NCBI RefSeq assembly: GCF_029625315.1
Contig: NZ_CP121110.1
Coordinates: forward strand, 5,190,501-5,254,500
Source of the DNA: Flavobacterium ginsengisoli
GTDB lineage: Bacteria > Bacteroidota > Bacteroidia > Flavobacteriales > Flavobacteriaceae
Direction: 5' to 3'
DNA: 64,000 nt
A model generated the notes under the pieces. That model was not told the origin of the DNA. It saw nothing but the letters and a program-made list of their open reading frames with translations, and did no database searches. The stretch's first letter is position 1. Every line of letters begins with the position of its first letter. Positions 1 to 9,600 of the stretch are shown piece by piece. Position numbers and translations under genes: made by a program.

Positions 1-110
1 CACCTGCGATTATCGTGATTGGTGAAGTGGTGAAAAACACATCAAAACTGACAGAATATTTTCAGGAGCATTTTGATGATGAATTCATTTTTCAAAATTT
101 AAATTTATAA
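1..110 (+). CDS. cobA: Uroporphyrinogen-III C-methyltransferase, C-terminal end (partial)
   Basis: The open frame enters from the left edge in frame 3 and ends at TAA 108-110. The residues PAIIVIGEVV followed by a short acidic tail match the C-terminal signature of SUMT/CobA enzymes, which methylate uroporphyrinogen III to precorrin-2 on the way to siroheme. Siroheme is the cofactor of the NirB nitrite reductase encoded at 21458-23972, so the gene fits the nitrate theme of the region. It is 2 bp upstream of moaD and probably heads the same operon. Only about 35 residues are visible, so the family call rests on a short motif and the context. Confidence 0.75.
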   Translation, partial: PAIIVIGEVVKNTSKLTEYFQEHFDDEFIFQNLNL

Positions 111-112
111 AA

Positions 113-352
113 ATGATCGAGGTTAAATATTTTGGAGCTGTTGCTGAGAAAACAAAATGTGAATTTGAAAAATTATCTTTTTCAGAAGAATTATCATTGC
201 AGAGACTTTTGCAGAATTTAAGCCAAAAATATGAGTTCGAATCACTAACTTTTAGCGTTGCAGTAAATCAAAAAATAGTTTCAAAAGAAGTAGATTATAC
301 ATTGAAAACTAGCGATATTGTGGCTTTATTGCCGCCATTTGCCGGAGGTTAA
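113..352 (+). CDS. moaD: Molybdopterin synthase sulfur-carrier subunit MoaD
   Basis: This is a 79-residue ubiquitin-like protein ending in the double glycine FAGG, which is adenylated by MoeB and thiocarboxylated to donate sulfur to precursor Z. The length is normal for MoaD and the conserved LPPFAGG tail is intact. It starts 2 bp after cobA and is followed 10 bp later by moeB, whose ribosome binding site (GGAGG) lies in the moaD stop region. Its partner MoaE is encoded at 1662-2093. Operonic with the other Moco genes; the call is secure. Confidence 0.93.
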   Translation: MIEVKYFGAVAEKTKCEFEKLSFSEELSLQRLLQNLSQKYEFESLTFSVAVNQKIVSKEVDYTLKTSDIVALLPPFAGG

Positions 353-362
353 AAACAATTTT

Positions 363-1437
363 ATGAGTGAAACGGAACGATATAAGAGACAAATTATACT
401 TCCTGAAATTGGAGATATTGGTCAGTACAAATTACTGAAATCTAAAGTTTTGGTAATTGGTGCTGGAGGTTTGGTCGCTTCAATTCTGCCTTATCTAGCT
501 GCTGCAGGAATCGGCGAAATTGGGATTGTAGATGATGATCTTATTGAAGTTTCCAATCTTCATAGACAAGTAATTTATAAAACTTCGGCGGTTGGAAAAA
601 GAAAAGTTATAGAAGCAAAAGCAATGCTTTCAGAACTGAATCCGGAAGTGAAAGTGAATGTTTTTGAAGAAAAATTATCTGGAAAAAATGCAATTTCATT
701 GTTCGAAAAATACGATATTATTGTTGATGCAACAGACAATATTTCGATAAAATACTTAATTAATGATGCTTGTCTAGTGAGCAATAAACCAATGGTTTAC
801 GGATCTATTTTTAGATTCCAAGGACAAGTTTCAGTTTTCAATTATCAATACGGACCAACTTACAGATGTTTGTATCCTGATGAAAATTCGAATGCGGCAA
901 ATTGTGAAGATGCTGGCGTAATTGGAGTTTCCGTTGGAATTATCGGAATGTTTCAGGCCAATGAAGTTCTAAAAATAATTCTTGGAGTTGGTGAAGTTTT
1001 GAGTGGAAAAATTCTGGTTTATACTATTTTAAATAACGAACAGCAGAAGTATGATTTCGAAAAGAGTTCAAAATTAGAAATGAACAAAGAAGATTTCGAA
1101 CAGAAATACAATTCATCTGAAAATCAGATTGAAGAAGTAAAATTTGAATTTCTTTTGAATGAAATAGAAAACGATGAGGTTCTTTTTTTAGATGTTCGAA
1201 ATGAAGATGAAGCGCCAAAAATCAAATTGAAAAATAGTATTCAAATTCCGTTGCTCGCATTTAGAAAATCAAATTAAAAAATTGAATTCAAATCAAACTA
1301 TTTATGTTTTTTGCCAATCTGGAATTAGAAGCAAAATTGCGGCCGAATTGCTTCAAAAATATCAATTTAAAAATATAAAAAGCATTGCTGGAGGCGCTTT
1401 AGCAATGAAGCAGTTATTACAAGAAATAAAAATATAA
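363..1437 (+). CDS. moeB: MoeB-type adenylyltransferase with rhodanese domain (one-base frameshift)
   Basis: This ThiF/MoeB-family E1-like enzyme activates the MoaD C-terminus. The start is ATG 363, preceded by GGAGG. The N-terminal ~240 residues carry the GAGGLVAS nucleotide-binding loop, the D-x-D region (IVDDDLIEVSNLHRQ) and the ATDN motif. A C-terminal rhodanese domain begins near residue 265 (VLFLDVRNEDEA). The frame breaks at GCTCGC 1253-1258. Removing one C restores GCTGC, reads IPLLHLENQ, and opens the frame to TAA 1435-1437 through VFCQSGIRSKIAAELL, which includes the rhodanese active-site Cys. Uncorrected, the reading frame stops at 1277. The usual CxxC zinc motifs of MoeB are only partly visible (CLYP, NCED). 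Confidence 0.88.
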
Positions 1438-1464
1438 TCATAGGTTTTAAAATGTTCGTCTAGT

Positions 1465-1567
1465 TTGTCATTTCGACGAAGGAGAAATCTGCGCGAGTAG
1501 CTCGACAAAGATGGCGAATTACTGTGAGGAGTTCCTTGCGAAGATTTCTCCTTCGTCGAAATGACAA
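1465..1567. repeat. Intergenic palindrome, GTCATTTCGACGAAGG family
   Basis: Perfect 26-bp inverted arms (1465-1490 and 1542-1567) containing GTCATTTCGACGAAGGAG flank a ~50-bp loop. The same element recurs at 17751-17856, 25072-25165 and 26694-26824, with half copies at about 4036-4061 and 50449-50478. It lies between moeB and moaE, and could form a long hairpin in the operon transcript. It carries no coding sequence. Confidence 0.85.
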
Positions 1568-1579
1568 TATTGAGTTTTA

Positions 1580-1650
1580 ATTCGTGAAAATTCGTGTAAT
1601 TCGTGGCAAAAGAAAAATCATTTTAATCCATATAATCTGTGGCAAAAAAA
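1580..1650. repeat. Intergenic 'attcgtg/ctgtggc' repeat
   Basis: AT-rich repeated phrases (aattcgtgtaattcgtggc, tataatctgtggc) match material at 20527-20722, 26829-26865, 30660-30745 and 33713-33958. An open frame runs through it into moaE, but the repeat origin argues against it being coding, which supports the later ATG at 1662 for moaE. Confidence 0.6.
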
Positions 1651-1661
1651 ACATAAAAAAA

Positions 1662-2093
1662 ATGAGTAAAAATGTATTTGTAGAAGGACCAATTGCTCCT
1701 GAGTTTATTGCAGAATCAATCACTAAACATCAATCAAAACATACGATTGGAGCGCATAATATTTTTCTGGGACAAGTTCGTGCCGATGTTATTCATGATA
1801 ACACAGTCGTAGCAATCGATTATTCGGCCTATAAAGACATGGCAAATGAAGCTTTGTATGCCATTCGCGAAAAGGCCTTTGCCAAATTCGATTTAACTTG
1901 CATGCACATTTACCACAGTTTGGGCGTTGTAAAAGCAGGCGAAATCTGTTTGTTCGTTTTTGTTTCGGCAACGCGTCGCAAACAGGTTTATGAAGCCACA
2001 GAAGCAATTGTAAACTGGATAAAAACCGATGTGCCGATTTTTGGTAAAGAAATGTTTGAAAATGATACATTCACTTGGAAACAAAATACGTAA
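1662..2093 (+). CDS. moaE: Molybdopterin synthase catalytic subunit MoaE
   Basis: MoaE (143 residues from ATG 1662) converts precursor Z to molybdopterin with thiocarboxylated MoaD. Family features seen are HNIFLGQVRAD near residue 32, the YKDMANEAL helix, IYHSLGVVKAGE, VSATRRKQVYEA, and the active-site lysine segment WIKTDVPIFGKE near the C-terminus. I chose ATG 1662 over an upstream in-frame ATG at 1584 because the intervening sequence is an intergenic repeat and the family N-terminus begins here. It lies 9 bp upstream of moaC-moaB. Intact. Confidence 0.93.
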   Translation: MSKNVFVEGPIAPEFIAESITKHQSKHTIGAHNIFLGQVRADVIHDNTVVAIDYSAYKDMANEALYAIREKAFAKFDLTCMHIYHSLGVVKAGEICLFVFVSATRRKQVYEATEAIVNWIKTDVPIFGKEMFENDTFTWKQNT

Positions 2094-2102
2094 GAAATTA
2101 TA

Positions 2103-3016
2103 ATGGTAGATATTACGCATAAAATAAGCACTTTAAGAGTCGCAACAGCAACCGCAATTGTAAAAGTAAGCAAACAAGAAACAATTGATGCTGTTGTCAA
2201 TAATTTAGTGCCAAAAGGAAACGTGTTCGAAATGGCAAAAACTGCAGGATTGTTTGCGGTTAAAAATACGCATTTGTCTATTCCAGATTGTCATCCGCTT
2301 CCAATTGAATATACTGCTGTAGAATACAATATCGAAGGTTTAGATATTCATATTATTTTCAAAGTAAAAACTGTTTACAAAACAGGAGTTGAGGTTGAAG
2401 CCATGCATGGCGCATCGATTGTAGCGCTTACAATGTATGATATGTTAAAGCCAATTGACAAAGAAATCGAAATTTCAACCATCAAATTAATCAATAAAGA
2501 AGGCGGAAAATCGTCTTTTAAAAATAAATTCCCGAATGTAATTAAAGCCGCAGTTTTCGTTTGTTCCGATTCGATTTTTGCAGGTGATAAAGAAGACAGA
2601 TCTGGAAAAACAATAGTAGAAAAATTAGATTCGTACGGAGTTGAAACTTCTCATTACGAGATTATTCCAGATGAATTAGCTATTATTCAGGAAAAAACTA
2701 AGGCTTTCGCCAAAGAAAATCAATTGGTTATTTTTACGGGCGGGACAGGTTTGTCTCCTAGAGATGTTACGCCTGAAGCTTTAGAGCCAATTTTAGAAAG
2801 CAGAATTCCAGGAATTGAAGAAGCAATCCGAAATTATGGACAACAGAGAATGCCTTATGCAATGCTTTCTCGAAGTGTTGCAGGAACTTTAGGCAAAACT
2901 TTGGTTTTGGCTTTGCCGGATCAACAAACGGAGTAAGAGAATCGATGGATGCTGTTTTTCCGCATGTAATGCATGTCTTTCATATTTTAAAAGGAAAAAA
3001 TCATGACAGCCTCTAA
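2103..3016 (+). CDS. moaCB: Bifunctional MoaC-MoaB/Mog Moco biosynthesis fusion (one-base frameshift)
   Basis: This protein fuses cyclic pyranopterin monophosphate synthase (MoaC, residues ~1-150) to a MoaB/MogA molybdopterin adenylyltransferase-like domain (~155-304). MoaC features are LIPDCHPL-type SIPDCHPL and GVEVEAMHGAS. MogA features are VCSDSIFAGDKEDRSG and TGGTGLSPRDVTPEA. The frame breaks at 2917-2919. The family motif LALPGSTNGVRES requires CCGGGATC where the sequence has CCGGATC, so one G is missing. Corrected, the frame continues to TAA 3014-3016 and overlaps moaA by 14 bp. MoaC-MoaB fusions are known in Bacteroidota, so the fusion itself is genuine. Confidence 0.88.
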
Positions 3017-4010
3017 CACTATTTTGACTGATAGTTTCGGGCGCAAGCATAATTATTTGCGCATTTCGCTGTTGGAAAAATGCAACTTGCGTTGTACGTA
3101 TTGCATGCCTGCGGATGGAATCGCTTTATCTCCAAAAGCTAGTTTAATGACGGCAGATGAGATTTTTGCCATTGCCCAGACTTTCGTGAAAAATGGTGTT
3201 GACAAAATACGATTAACAGGCGGTGAACCTTTGCTCAGAAAAGATTTTCCTGAAATTGTGTCTAAATTGTCAGAATTAGAAATTTCACTTTCGATTACTA
3301 CAAACGGAATTTTAATTGACCGCCATATTGAGGTTTTAAAGCGATTTAATATTAAGAAAATCAACTTGAGTTTAGATACCCTAGTTGCTTCAAAATTTCA
3401 TTCTATAACGCTTAGAAATCAGTTTGAGAAAGTAATTGATAATCTGCATTTGCTTTTGAATAACGATTTTCAGGTAAAAGTAAATGTGGTTTTGATAAAA
3501 GGTTTTAATGATACTGAAATTGTAGATTTTGTAAAACTGACTCAATTTCTGCCAATTTCTGTTCGATTTATCGAATTTATGCCGTTTGCTGGAAACGAGT
3601 GGGACAGGAGTAAAATGGTTTCGCGACAAGAAATTTTATCTTTAGTAGAAACTCAATTTTCATCAAAAGAAATTCAAAAATTAGAAGACGAAAAAAACTT
3701 CACTTCAAGAAATTATAAAATAAAAAACTTTCAAGGTGATTTCGGAATTATTAGTTCCATAACAAATCCGTTTTGTGACAGCTGCAATCGCATCCGCTTG
3801 ACGGCTGACGGAAAAATAAAAAACTGCCTTTTCTCAAATTCAGAAACCGATTTACTGACTGCTTTTAGAAATGGAGAATCGATTACTGAGTTAATTTCAG
3901 AATCCATTCAAAACAAAAAGAAAGTTAGAGCAGGAATGTCAACAGTTAATGAAATAAATGATCCAACACTTCATTTTGATAATCGCAGTATGATTGCGAT
4001 TGGAGGTTAG
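3003..4010 (+). CDS. moaA: GTP 3',8-cyclase MoaA
   Basis: MoaA is the radical-SAM enzyme that starts molybdopterin synthesis from GTP. The 335 residues contain the radical-SAM cluster motif CNLRCTYC (C-x3-C-x2-C) near residue 27, the LTGGEPLLRKDF motif, and the second C-terminal [4Fe-4S] motif CDSCNRIRLTADGKIKNC. It ends in the conserved GG that is needed for activity. The start ATG overlaps the corrected end of the moaC-moaB gene, indicating translational coupling. Last gene of the Moco operon, followed by a hairpin at 4085-4115. Intact. Confidence 0.95.
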   Translation: MTASNTILTDSFGRKHNYLRISLLEKCNLRCTYCMPADGIALSPKASLMTADEIFAIAQTFVKNGVDKIRLTGGEPLLRKDFPEIVSKLSELEISLSITTNGILIDRHIEVLKRFNIKKINLSLDTLVASKFHSITLRNQFEKVIDNLHLLLNNDFQVKVNVVLIKGFNDTEIVDFVKLTQFLPISVRFIEFMPFAGNEWDRSKMVSRQEILSLVETQFSSKEIQKLEDEKNFTSRNYKIKNFQGDFGIISSITNPFCDSCNRIRLTADGKIKNCLFSNSETDLLTAFRNGESITELISESIQNKKKVRAGMSTVNEINDPTLHFDNRSMIAIGG

Positions 4011-4084
4011 GTTTCTCGAGAATTCACAAAATATTGTCATTTCTCCTTCCTCGAAATGACAAAACTGTATTTTTAAAAAGAAAA

Positions 4085-4115
4085 AAAGGCTTAACTTTTT
4101 AAAAGTCAAACCTTT
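4085..4115. terminator. Bidirectional terminator hairpin
   Basis: An imperfect stem (AAAGG-TT-ACTTTT paired with AAAAGT-AA-CCTTT) lies flanked by A and T runs, between convergent moaA and the histone-H1-like gene. A half copy of the GTCATTTC repeat precedes it (about 4036-4061). Confidence 0.55.
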
Positions 4116-4124
4116 CTCAGAATA

Positions 4125-4752
4125 CTATTTTTTCTTTTTAGTTTTTGCCTTAGCCTTTTTCTGAGCGACAGCTTTCTTTGCCGCAACTTTTTTAGCTTTA
4201 GCTTTATCTTTTGCTTTTTTAGCTTTTTCTTTTTTCTTCGCAGCTGACTTTTAGTTTCTCTTTTTTAGCTTTTTCTAATTTTTTGATAACTGCTTTAATT
4301 GCTTTTTCTCTTTTCTTATCCTTTTCCTTTTTGGCTTTTAGTTTTGCTTTAAGCTTTGATTTTATATCGTTTTTTTCTTTGCCAATTTTTTCTACAGTGA
4401 CAACAGGTTTGCTTTCTGAAACATCATTGGTTTTAATTTCTACAATTTCAGAAACGATAGGTTCTTTTTTTGCAGGAGTTGCGGCTACTTTTTTTACCGT
4501 TGCTCTTGGGGTAGTTTTAGAAGCCGCTCTTACTGGTGTTTTAGTCGCCGGTTTTACAGTAGCAGCCGGTGCTTTTGCGACTGTAGTTCTTGAGGTAGTC
4601 GCTTTTGCCGCAGGTGCTTTTGTAGCAGTTCTTGTTGTTCTTTTAACCGTTGTCTTAGTTTCTGGTTGTACTTCTGTAGTGGTTTCTACAGCTGTTTCTG
4701 CTGGAGCATCTGTGGTTTTTTCAGCAGAAATCGATGGATTTCTTTTTATCAT
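4125..4752 (-). CDS. Lys/Ala-rich histone-H1-like protein (one-base frameshift)
   Basis: A strongly basic, low-complexity protein of about 208 residues. The N-terminal half is Thr/Ala/Pro/Lys-rich (repeated TTVKRTTRTATKAPAAK-like blocks). The C-terminal half is nearly pure Lys/Ala/Glu, ending in KAKTKKKK, which resembles bacterial H1-like or AlgP-type nucleoid proteins. The uncorrected frame stops at 4219. Removing one base next to GCAGC at 4240-4245 restores KVAAKKKEKAKKA and continues the same Lys/Ala composition to TAG 4125-4127. DNA binding is inferred from composition only. It stands alone between the Moco and nitrate-reductase genes. Confidence 0.7.
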
Positions 4753-4892
4753 AATTGTATTTTTTATTGAGTAAATAGATCTTAACCAAGTGGCTCTAAA
4801 GCTTTTGAAGTATAATGCTTGAACCGAAATTCTTAGTTAAGCTAAATATACGTAATTTTTGAATACAAAACGCGATGCTTTTTTAGAACTCA

Positions 4893-6324
4893 TTAATTTT
4901 CAATTACTTCTAGGATTTTAAAATTGTTTTTTGGTGCTTCGCAAAGAGAACAGCAATAGGTTTCTGGCAAATTTTCAAATAAAAGGCCTTTAGGAATTCC
5001 TTGAGTTTCGTCTCCGTATTCAGAATTATAAAGTGTTAAACATTCCTGACATTGATAGATATCTAATTGCGGTTTTTCTTTTTTCTGCAGTTTTTCAGTT
5101 GCTTCTGAGGTCGAATTTCCAAGTTCTTCAAAGTATTTTCGGCTTAGCTCAATTAAAATTGTCGGAAGTTCCAGTTTATCTATATCTTGAGAATGCACAA
5201 TATATTCTCGTGTATTTGGGTCAAAATTCTTTGCAAACAAAACATTATAGGTATCCCTGATTTTGATGGATTCTAAAGCTGTTGGAAGTTCGTTTTTTTC
5301 GATAATAATCGAAGTGAAATAATGCCCATCACGATTGTATTCTGAAATTCCGAAATTCAATCCATAAGTACTGATATCGAATTGATCTAATGTTCGAACT
5401 AAGAAAGTTTTTAGATTCAAAGCCCATTCTGTTGCTACAGGCAAATGCCAATTTAATTCCAATAAAGAATGACGAACGTTGATACCGCGTTTCCCTAAGA
5501 ATTTTTCCCATTCTAGTTTTCGATCTTTCGGAATTCCTTTTATAATGAAAGATTTCCAAGGAGTGATGCAGATTTTCCCGATTTTGCATTCAAAACATAA
5601 ATCGCACATTTCTTTCAAGAAATCTAAATCGTATAAATTATTTCGCCAATACAATCCTAACCAATATTGATCAATTCCCATTCTGTTCATTCCTTCGTAA
5701 TACGGAAACGGATAAAACGGAATATTCAACGGTTTGTCGATTGTTCTATTGTTGGTATCTAAAGCTTCGCTCACTAAAGCGAAAAGCATTTCTATATCAA
5801 TAAATTCTTCTTCGGAGATTTTCTCAATTTCGTAATAAATCTTGGCCAAATCCCAGCTGTAAAGTAAAACTGGATAGATTTCCATTTTTTCCCATTTTGG
5901 AAGACGAACATATAGATACCAATAATCTTCGTGTTCTGACGCAATAAAATTTAAATGTCCTGTAAACAAAGGAACCAATTGCTCGCTTCGGATCGGTTAT
6001 GTTGACTTTTAGTTTTGGCTGTTCTTTAAATTCTTCCAAAACATATAAAAAACGGTTTCCTGTAAGCCAATTGGTGTTTCTAAAAATATCAGTCGAAACA
6101 TAAGAAGAAACAATATTGTTACCGCTTTTTTGATCTGGATAAACAAAATGATGTTTTCCTAAAGTGGTTTTGTCCAAAGATTTAAATCCTTTCGGAAAAA
6201 TAATATCTTGTCTAGAACCAAACGAAATCGAATCCAAACCTTCTTCCAAAGCGATATTTACAACTTCTTGTAATTCCCCTGGCGAAATAACGCCTCCTTT
6301 TACTATTAATCTTGTTAGTTCCAT
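4893..6324 (-). CDS. Nitrite/sulfite-reductase-like protein with C-terminal rubredoxin domain (one-base frameshift)
   Basis: About 477 residues once a frame break at 5991-5996 is corrected (GCTCGC to GCTGC, reading DPKQQLVPLFTG). The N-terminal part resembles the ferredoxin-like half domain of the NiR/SiR and CobG families (RLIVKGGVISPGELQEVV near the start, ITPWKSFIIKGIP near residue 250). A Cys-rich stretch (CDLCFECKIGKIC) lies before the second motif. The last ~60 residues are a rubredoxin: YQCQECLTLY then YCCSLCEAPK, two CxxC iron ligands. I cannot find the paired C-x5-C and C-x3-C siroheme ligands seen in NirB, so catalysis is doubtful; electron transfer is a better guess. It lies between the nitrate reductase and the Moco genes. 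Confidence 0.72.
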
Positions 6325-6376
6325 TTTTGTTTTTGTTTCAAGTTTCAGGTTTTAAGTCTGCGGATTGTGTTGATTT

Positions 6377-6567
6377 AAACGCAAAGAGCGCAAAGTTTTT
6401 TCGCAAAGTTTTTTAAGGTTTATATGCTGTGCGTAAAATTGTTTTCTATCGAAAAAAGTTCGCAAAGCAATACTTTGATTTTTTTTCAAAGCTTTGCGAA
6501 TTTTGCCTCCTTAGTTAAGGATAAACTAAATATACTTTGCGAAAAAACTTTGCGCTCTTTGCGTTAA
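6377..6567. repeat. Long inverted repeat with 'cgcaaagagcgcaaag' arms
   Basis: The arm at 6377-6408 (aacgcaaagagcgcaaag then ttttttcgcaaag) is inverted at 6536-6567, with further GCAAAG phrases between. It fills the 286-bp gap between the nitrate reductase stop and the rubredoxin-protein start. No gene is seen here. Related 'cgcaaagg' phrases occur at 26630-26680 and 26868-26901. Confidence 0.7.
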
Positions 6568-6610
6568 AATTTATGTTTAAAGTAATACAACAAGCAACAT
6601 AAGCTGAAAA

Positions 6611-9600
6611 CTATTTACATTTTGCCAATATTTCCTTTACCTCTGTTTTGCAGCTTCCGCATCCTAAACCTGCGCCCGTATTTTTGCATAATTCGGTGAA
6701 ATCGTTCACGCCGCTTTTAATGGTTTCTTCAATGTTTCCAGCTCCAACTTGACTGCATGAACAAACTAATTTTCCTAAAACTGGTTTTGCATTTGAGCTT
6801 CCTCTCAAAAGCGTATTTCGTTTGTCTGATAGTTCGATTTTGCTTTCAATCATCGTTTTGAATTCGGCAAACTCATTTTTATCTCCCATTAAAATGGCAC
6901 CAACCAAAAGATCATCTTTTACGATGCATTTTTTGTAATAGCGTTTCTTTAAATCGGTAAAAACAATTTCTTCGTACGAATCGTCATTTTCTGGGATGGT
7001 AAGATCGCCAATACTGCAAAGATTAATGTCTTCTAATTTCAAAATATTCATTAAAATCGAACCTTTGTAATAACTGCTAATATCACCAGCAAGGAAATTT
7101 GCAAGAATATTAGCTTGTTCTTCGGCAGCAGAAGTGATTCCGAAAAGTTTGTTTTCGAATTCTGCTATTTCTCCAATGGCAAAAATATCTGGATTTGAAG
7201 TTTGTAAATACTGATTTACTTTCACGCCACGTCCGCAAGCTAATCCGCTTTCGCGTGCAATTTCAATATTCGGAATTGTTCCAATTGTATATACAATTGC
7301 ATTTGCAGTAATGATTTTTCCGCTTTTTAAAGCAATTTCGATTTCGTTTGGATTATCAGTTTCAAAAACAGTGCTGACTTCATTATCAAAATAAATCTGA
7401 ATGTCTCTAAGTTGCACTTCTTCAGCCAATAATTTACTTGAAATTCGGTCTAACTGACGCTCCATCAAACGCGAAGCGCGCTGAATAATCGTTGTTTTTA
7501 CTTTTTTATGTTTTAAAGCTGCGGCTAATTCCAATCCTAATAATCCGCCGCCGATAATGACAACGTGCTGTTCTTCTGGGGGAAGATTGGTACTGGCTAA
7601 ATGTTTTTTCAAACGATCAGCATCTTCTTTTCGTCTAACGGTAAAACGTCCAGGAAGATGAAGCTGTGCATTTTCGGGAACGAAAGGACGGCTTCCAGTT
7701 GCCATAATCAACGAATCGAAAGTGTGAATTTCGCCTTGACTATCTATAATTGTTTTTTGTTTTGGATCTATTTTATCAATAGAAACTCCTGCTTTCATGG
7801 TGATTTTTAGTTTATTGAAAGTTTCACCATCTTTAACTTTTAAAAGCTGTTCCCAAGTGAATTCTCCCGTCATGTATTCAGGCAACAAAACACGATTGTA
7901 AAACGGATTTACTTCATTCGAAAAAACAATAATTTCATCGGTTGAATTGAATTCACGATAGTTTTGAATGAATCGGAAAGAAGCCGCTCCAGCACCAACA
8001 ATCGCAATTTTCTGAAATGGTTTTACGTATTTTTTAATTGAAACTGTTGTGAACTTAAAGTCAGGTTCTTTTGAAATTGGATCAACAACCGTATTCGTTA
8101 AATTGTTGGTTCGATTTAAATCATTTTCAAGTTGTTTTCCCCAGTGCATCGGCAGAAAAAGAACTTTTTCTTTGATTGTATCGGTGACTTTCGCTTTTAC
8201 GCGAACTTCTCCATTTTTACTTGAAACTACGACAATATCACCATTTTTAATATCGTTTTTAAAAGCATCAATAGGATTTATTTCTAAAACAGGACTTGGA
8301 ATATGTGTTAGTAATCTAGATACTTTTCCAGTTTTTGTCATCGTATGCCATTGATCTCGAATTCTTCCTGTTGTTAAAATAAAAGGGAATTCATCATTTG
8401 GCTGAACTGATGTATTTTCGATAGAAACTGGCAGATTAAAAATTGCTTTTCCAGATGGCGTATAGAATTTTTTATCTGTAAACAATCTTGGAGTTCCTGG
8501 ATGATTATAATCTGGAACTGGCCATTGAAAAGTGCCTTCAGTTTTTAAACGATTATAATTTAAGAATGAAATATCAATATTAGTATTTTTTGTAAGTGCA
8601 CAATGTTCTTTGTAAACTTCTTCGGCACTGTTGAAATTGAATCCGTTGAAATTCATTTTTTTAGCAAAACGAATTAAGATTTCAATATCAGGAAGTGCTT
8701 CTCCAGGTGCATTGATTCCTTTTGGAAGATAGGAAATACGACGTTCCGAATTGGTCATCGTTCCTTCTTTTTCTAACCAACCCGCAGCAGGCAATAATAA
8801 GTCGGCAAATTTGGCTGTATCTGCATTATGCGAAATATCTTGAACGACTACAAATTTAGCGTTTTGAAGCGCTTTTTCGGCTCTTCTAGAATCGGGTAAA
8901 CTCACTAGCGGATTCGTGCAAATAATCCAAACCGCTTTCATTTTTCCTGATTCTAAAGCTTCAAACATTTCCGTCGCTGTTAAACCTGGTTTATCTGAAA
9001 TCTCATCAACACCCCAAAAATCTGCCACTTCTTTGCGATGTGTAGGGTTTGCAATGTCTTTATGTGTTGCCAAAAGTGTTGCCATTCCACCAACTTCGCG
9101 TCCGCCCATTGCATTGGGTTGACCTGTTAATGAAAATGGCCCAGAACCTGGTTTTCCAACTTGTCCTGTTAATAAAGATAAATTTAGCAAAGCCGTATTT
9201 TTATCAACTCCAACGGCACTTTGATTTAATCCCATTGCCCAAAGCGAGATAAATCCTTTTGCTTTTCCAATAAGATCAGCGGCAAGTTTGATGTCGTTTA
9301 CAGAAATTCCACAAAGTTTTGAGGCTTTTTCAAGTGAAGTTCCTAAAACTAAGTCTTTGTATTGTTTGAAATTTTCAGCATTATTTTTTACAAAATCATG
9401 ATCTACATAACCTTTCTCGATAATTCGTCTAGCGATAGCATGATATAAAATAATATCTGAACCCGGAATAATCTGCAAATGTAAATCGGAGAATACGGCA
9501 GTATCTGTTCGTCTTGGATCTATGCAGATTATTTTAGTTTTCGGATTTTTCTCTTTGTGTTTTTCCAATCTTCTGAAAAGAATAGGGTGGCACCAAGCAG

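Noticed and set aside
4283..4774. Hydrophobic 163-codon frame on the plus strand
   Set aside because: It is the antisense shadow of the Lys/Ala-rich gene; Lys codons read as Phe on the opposite strand, giving a false membrane protein.
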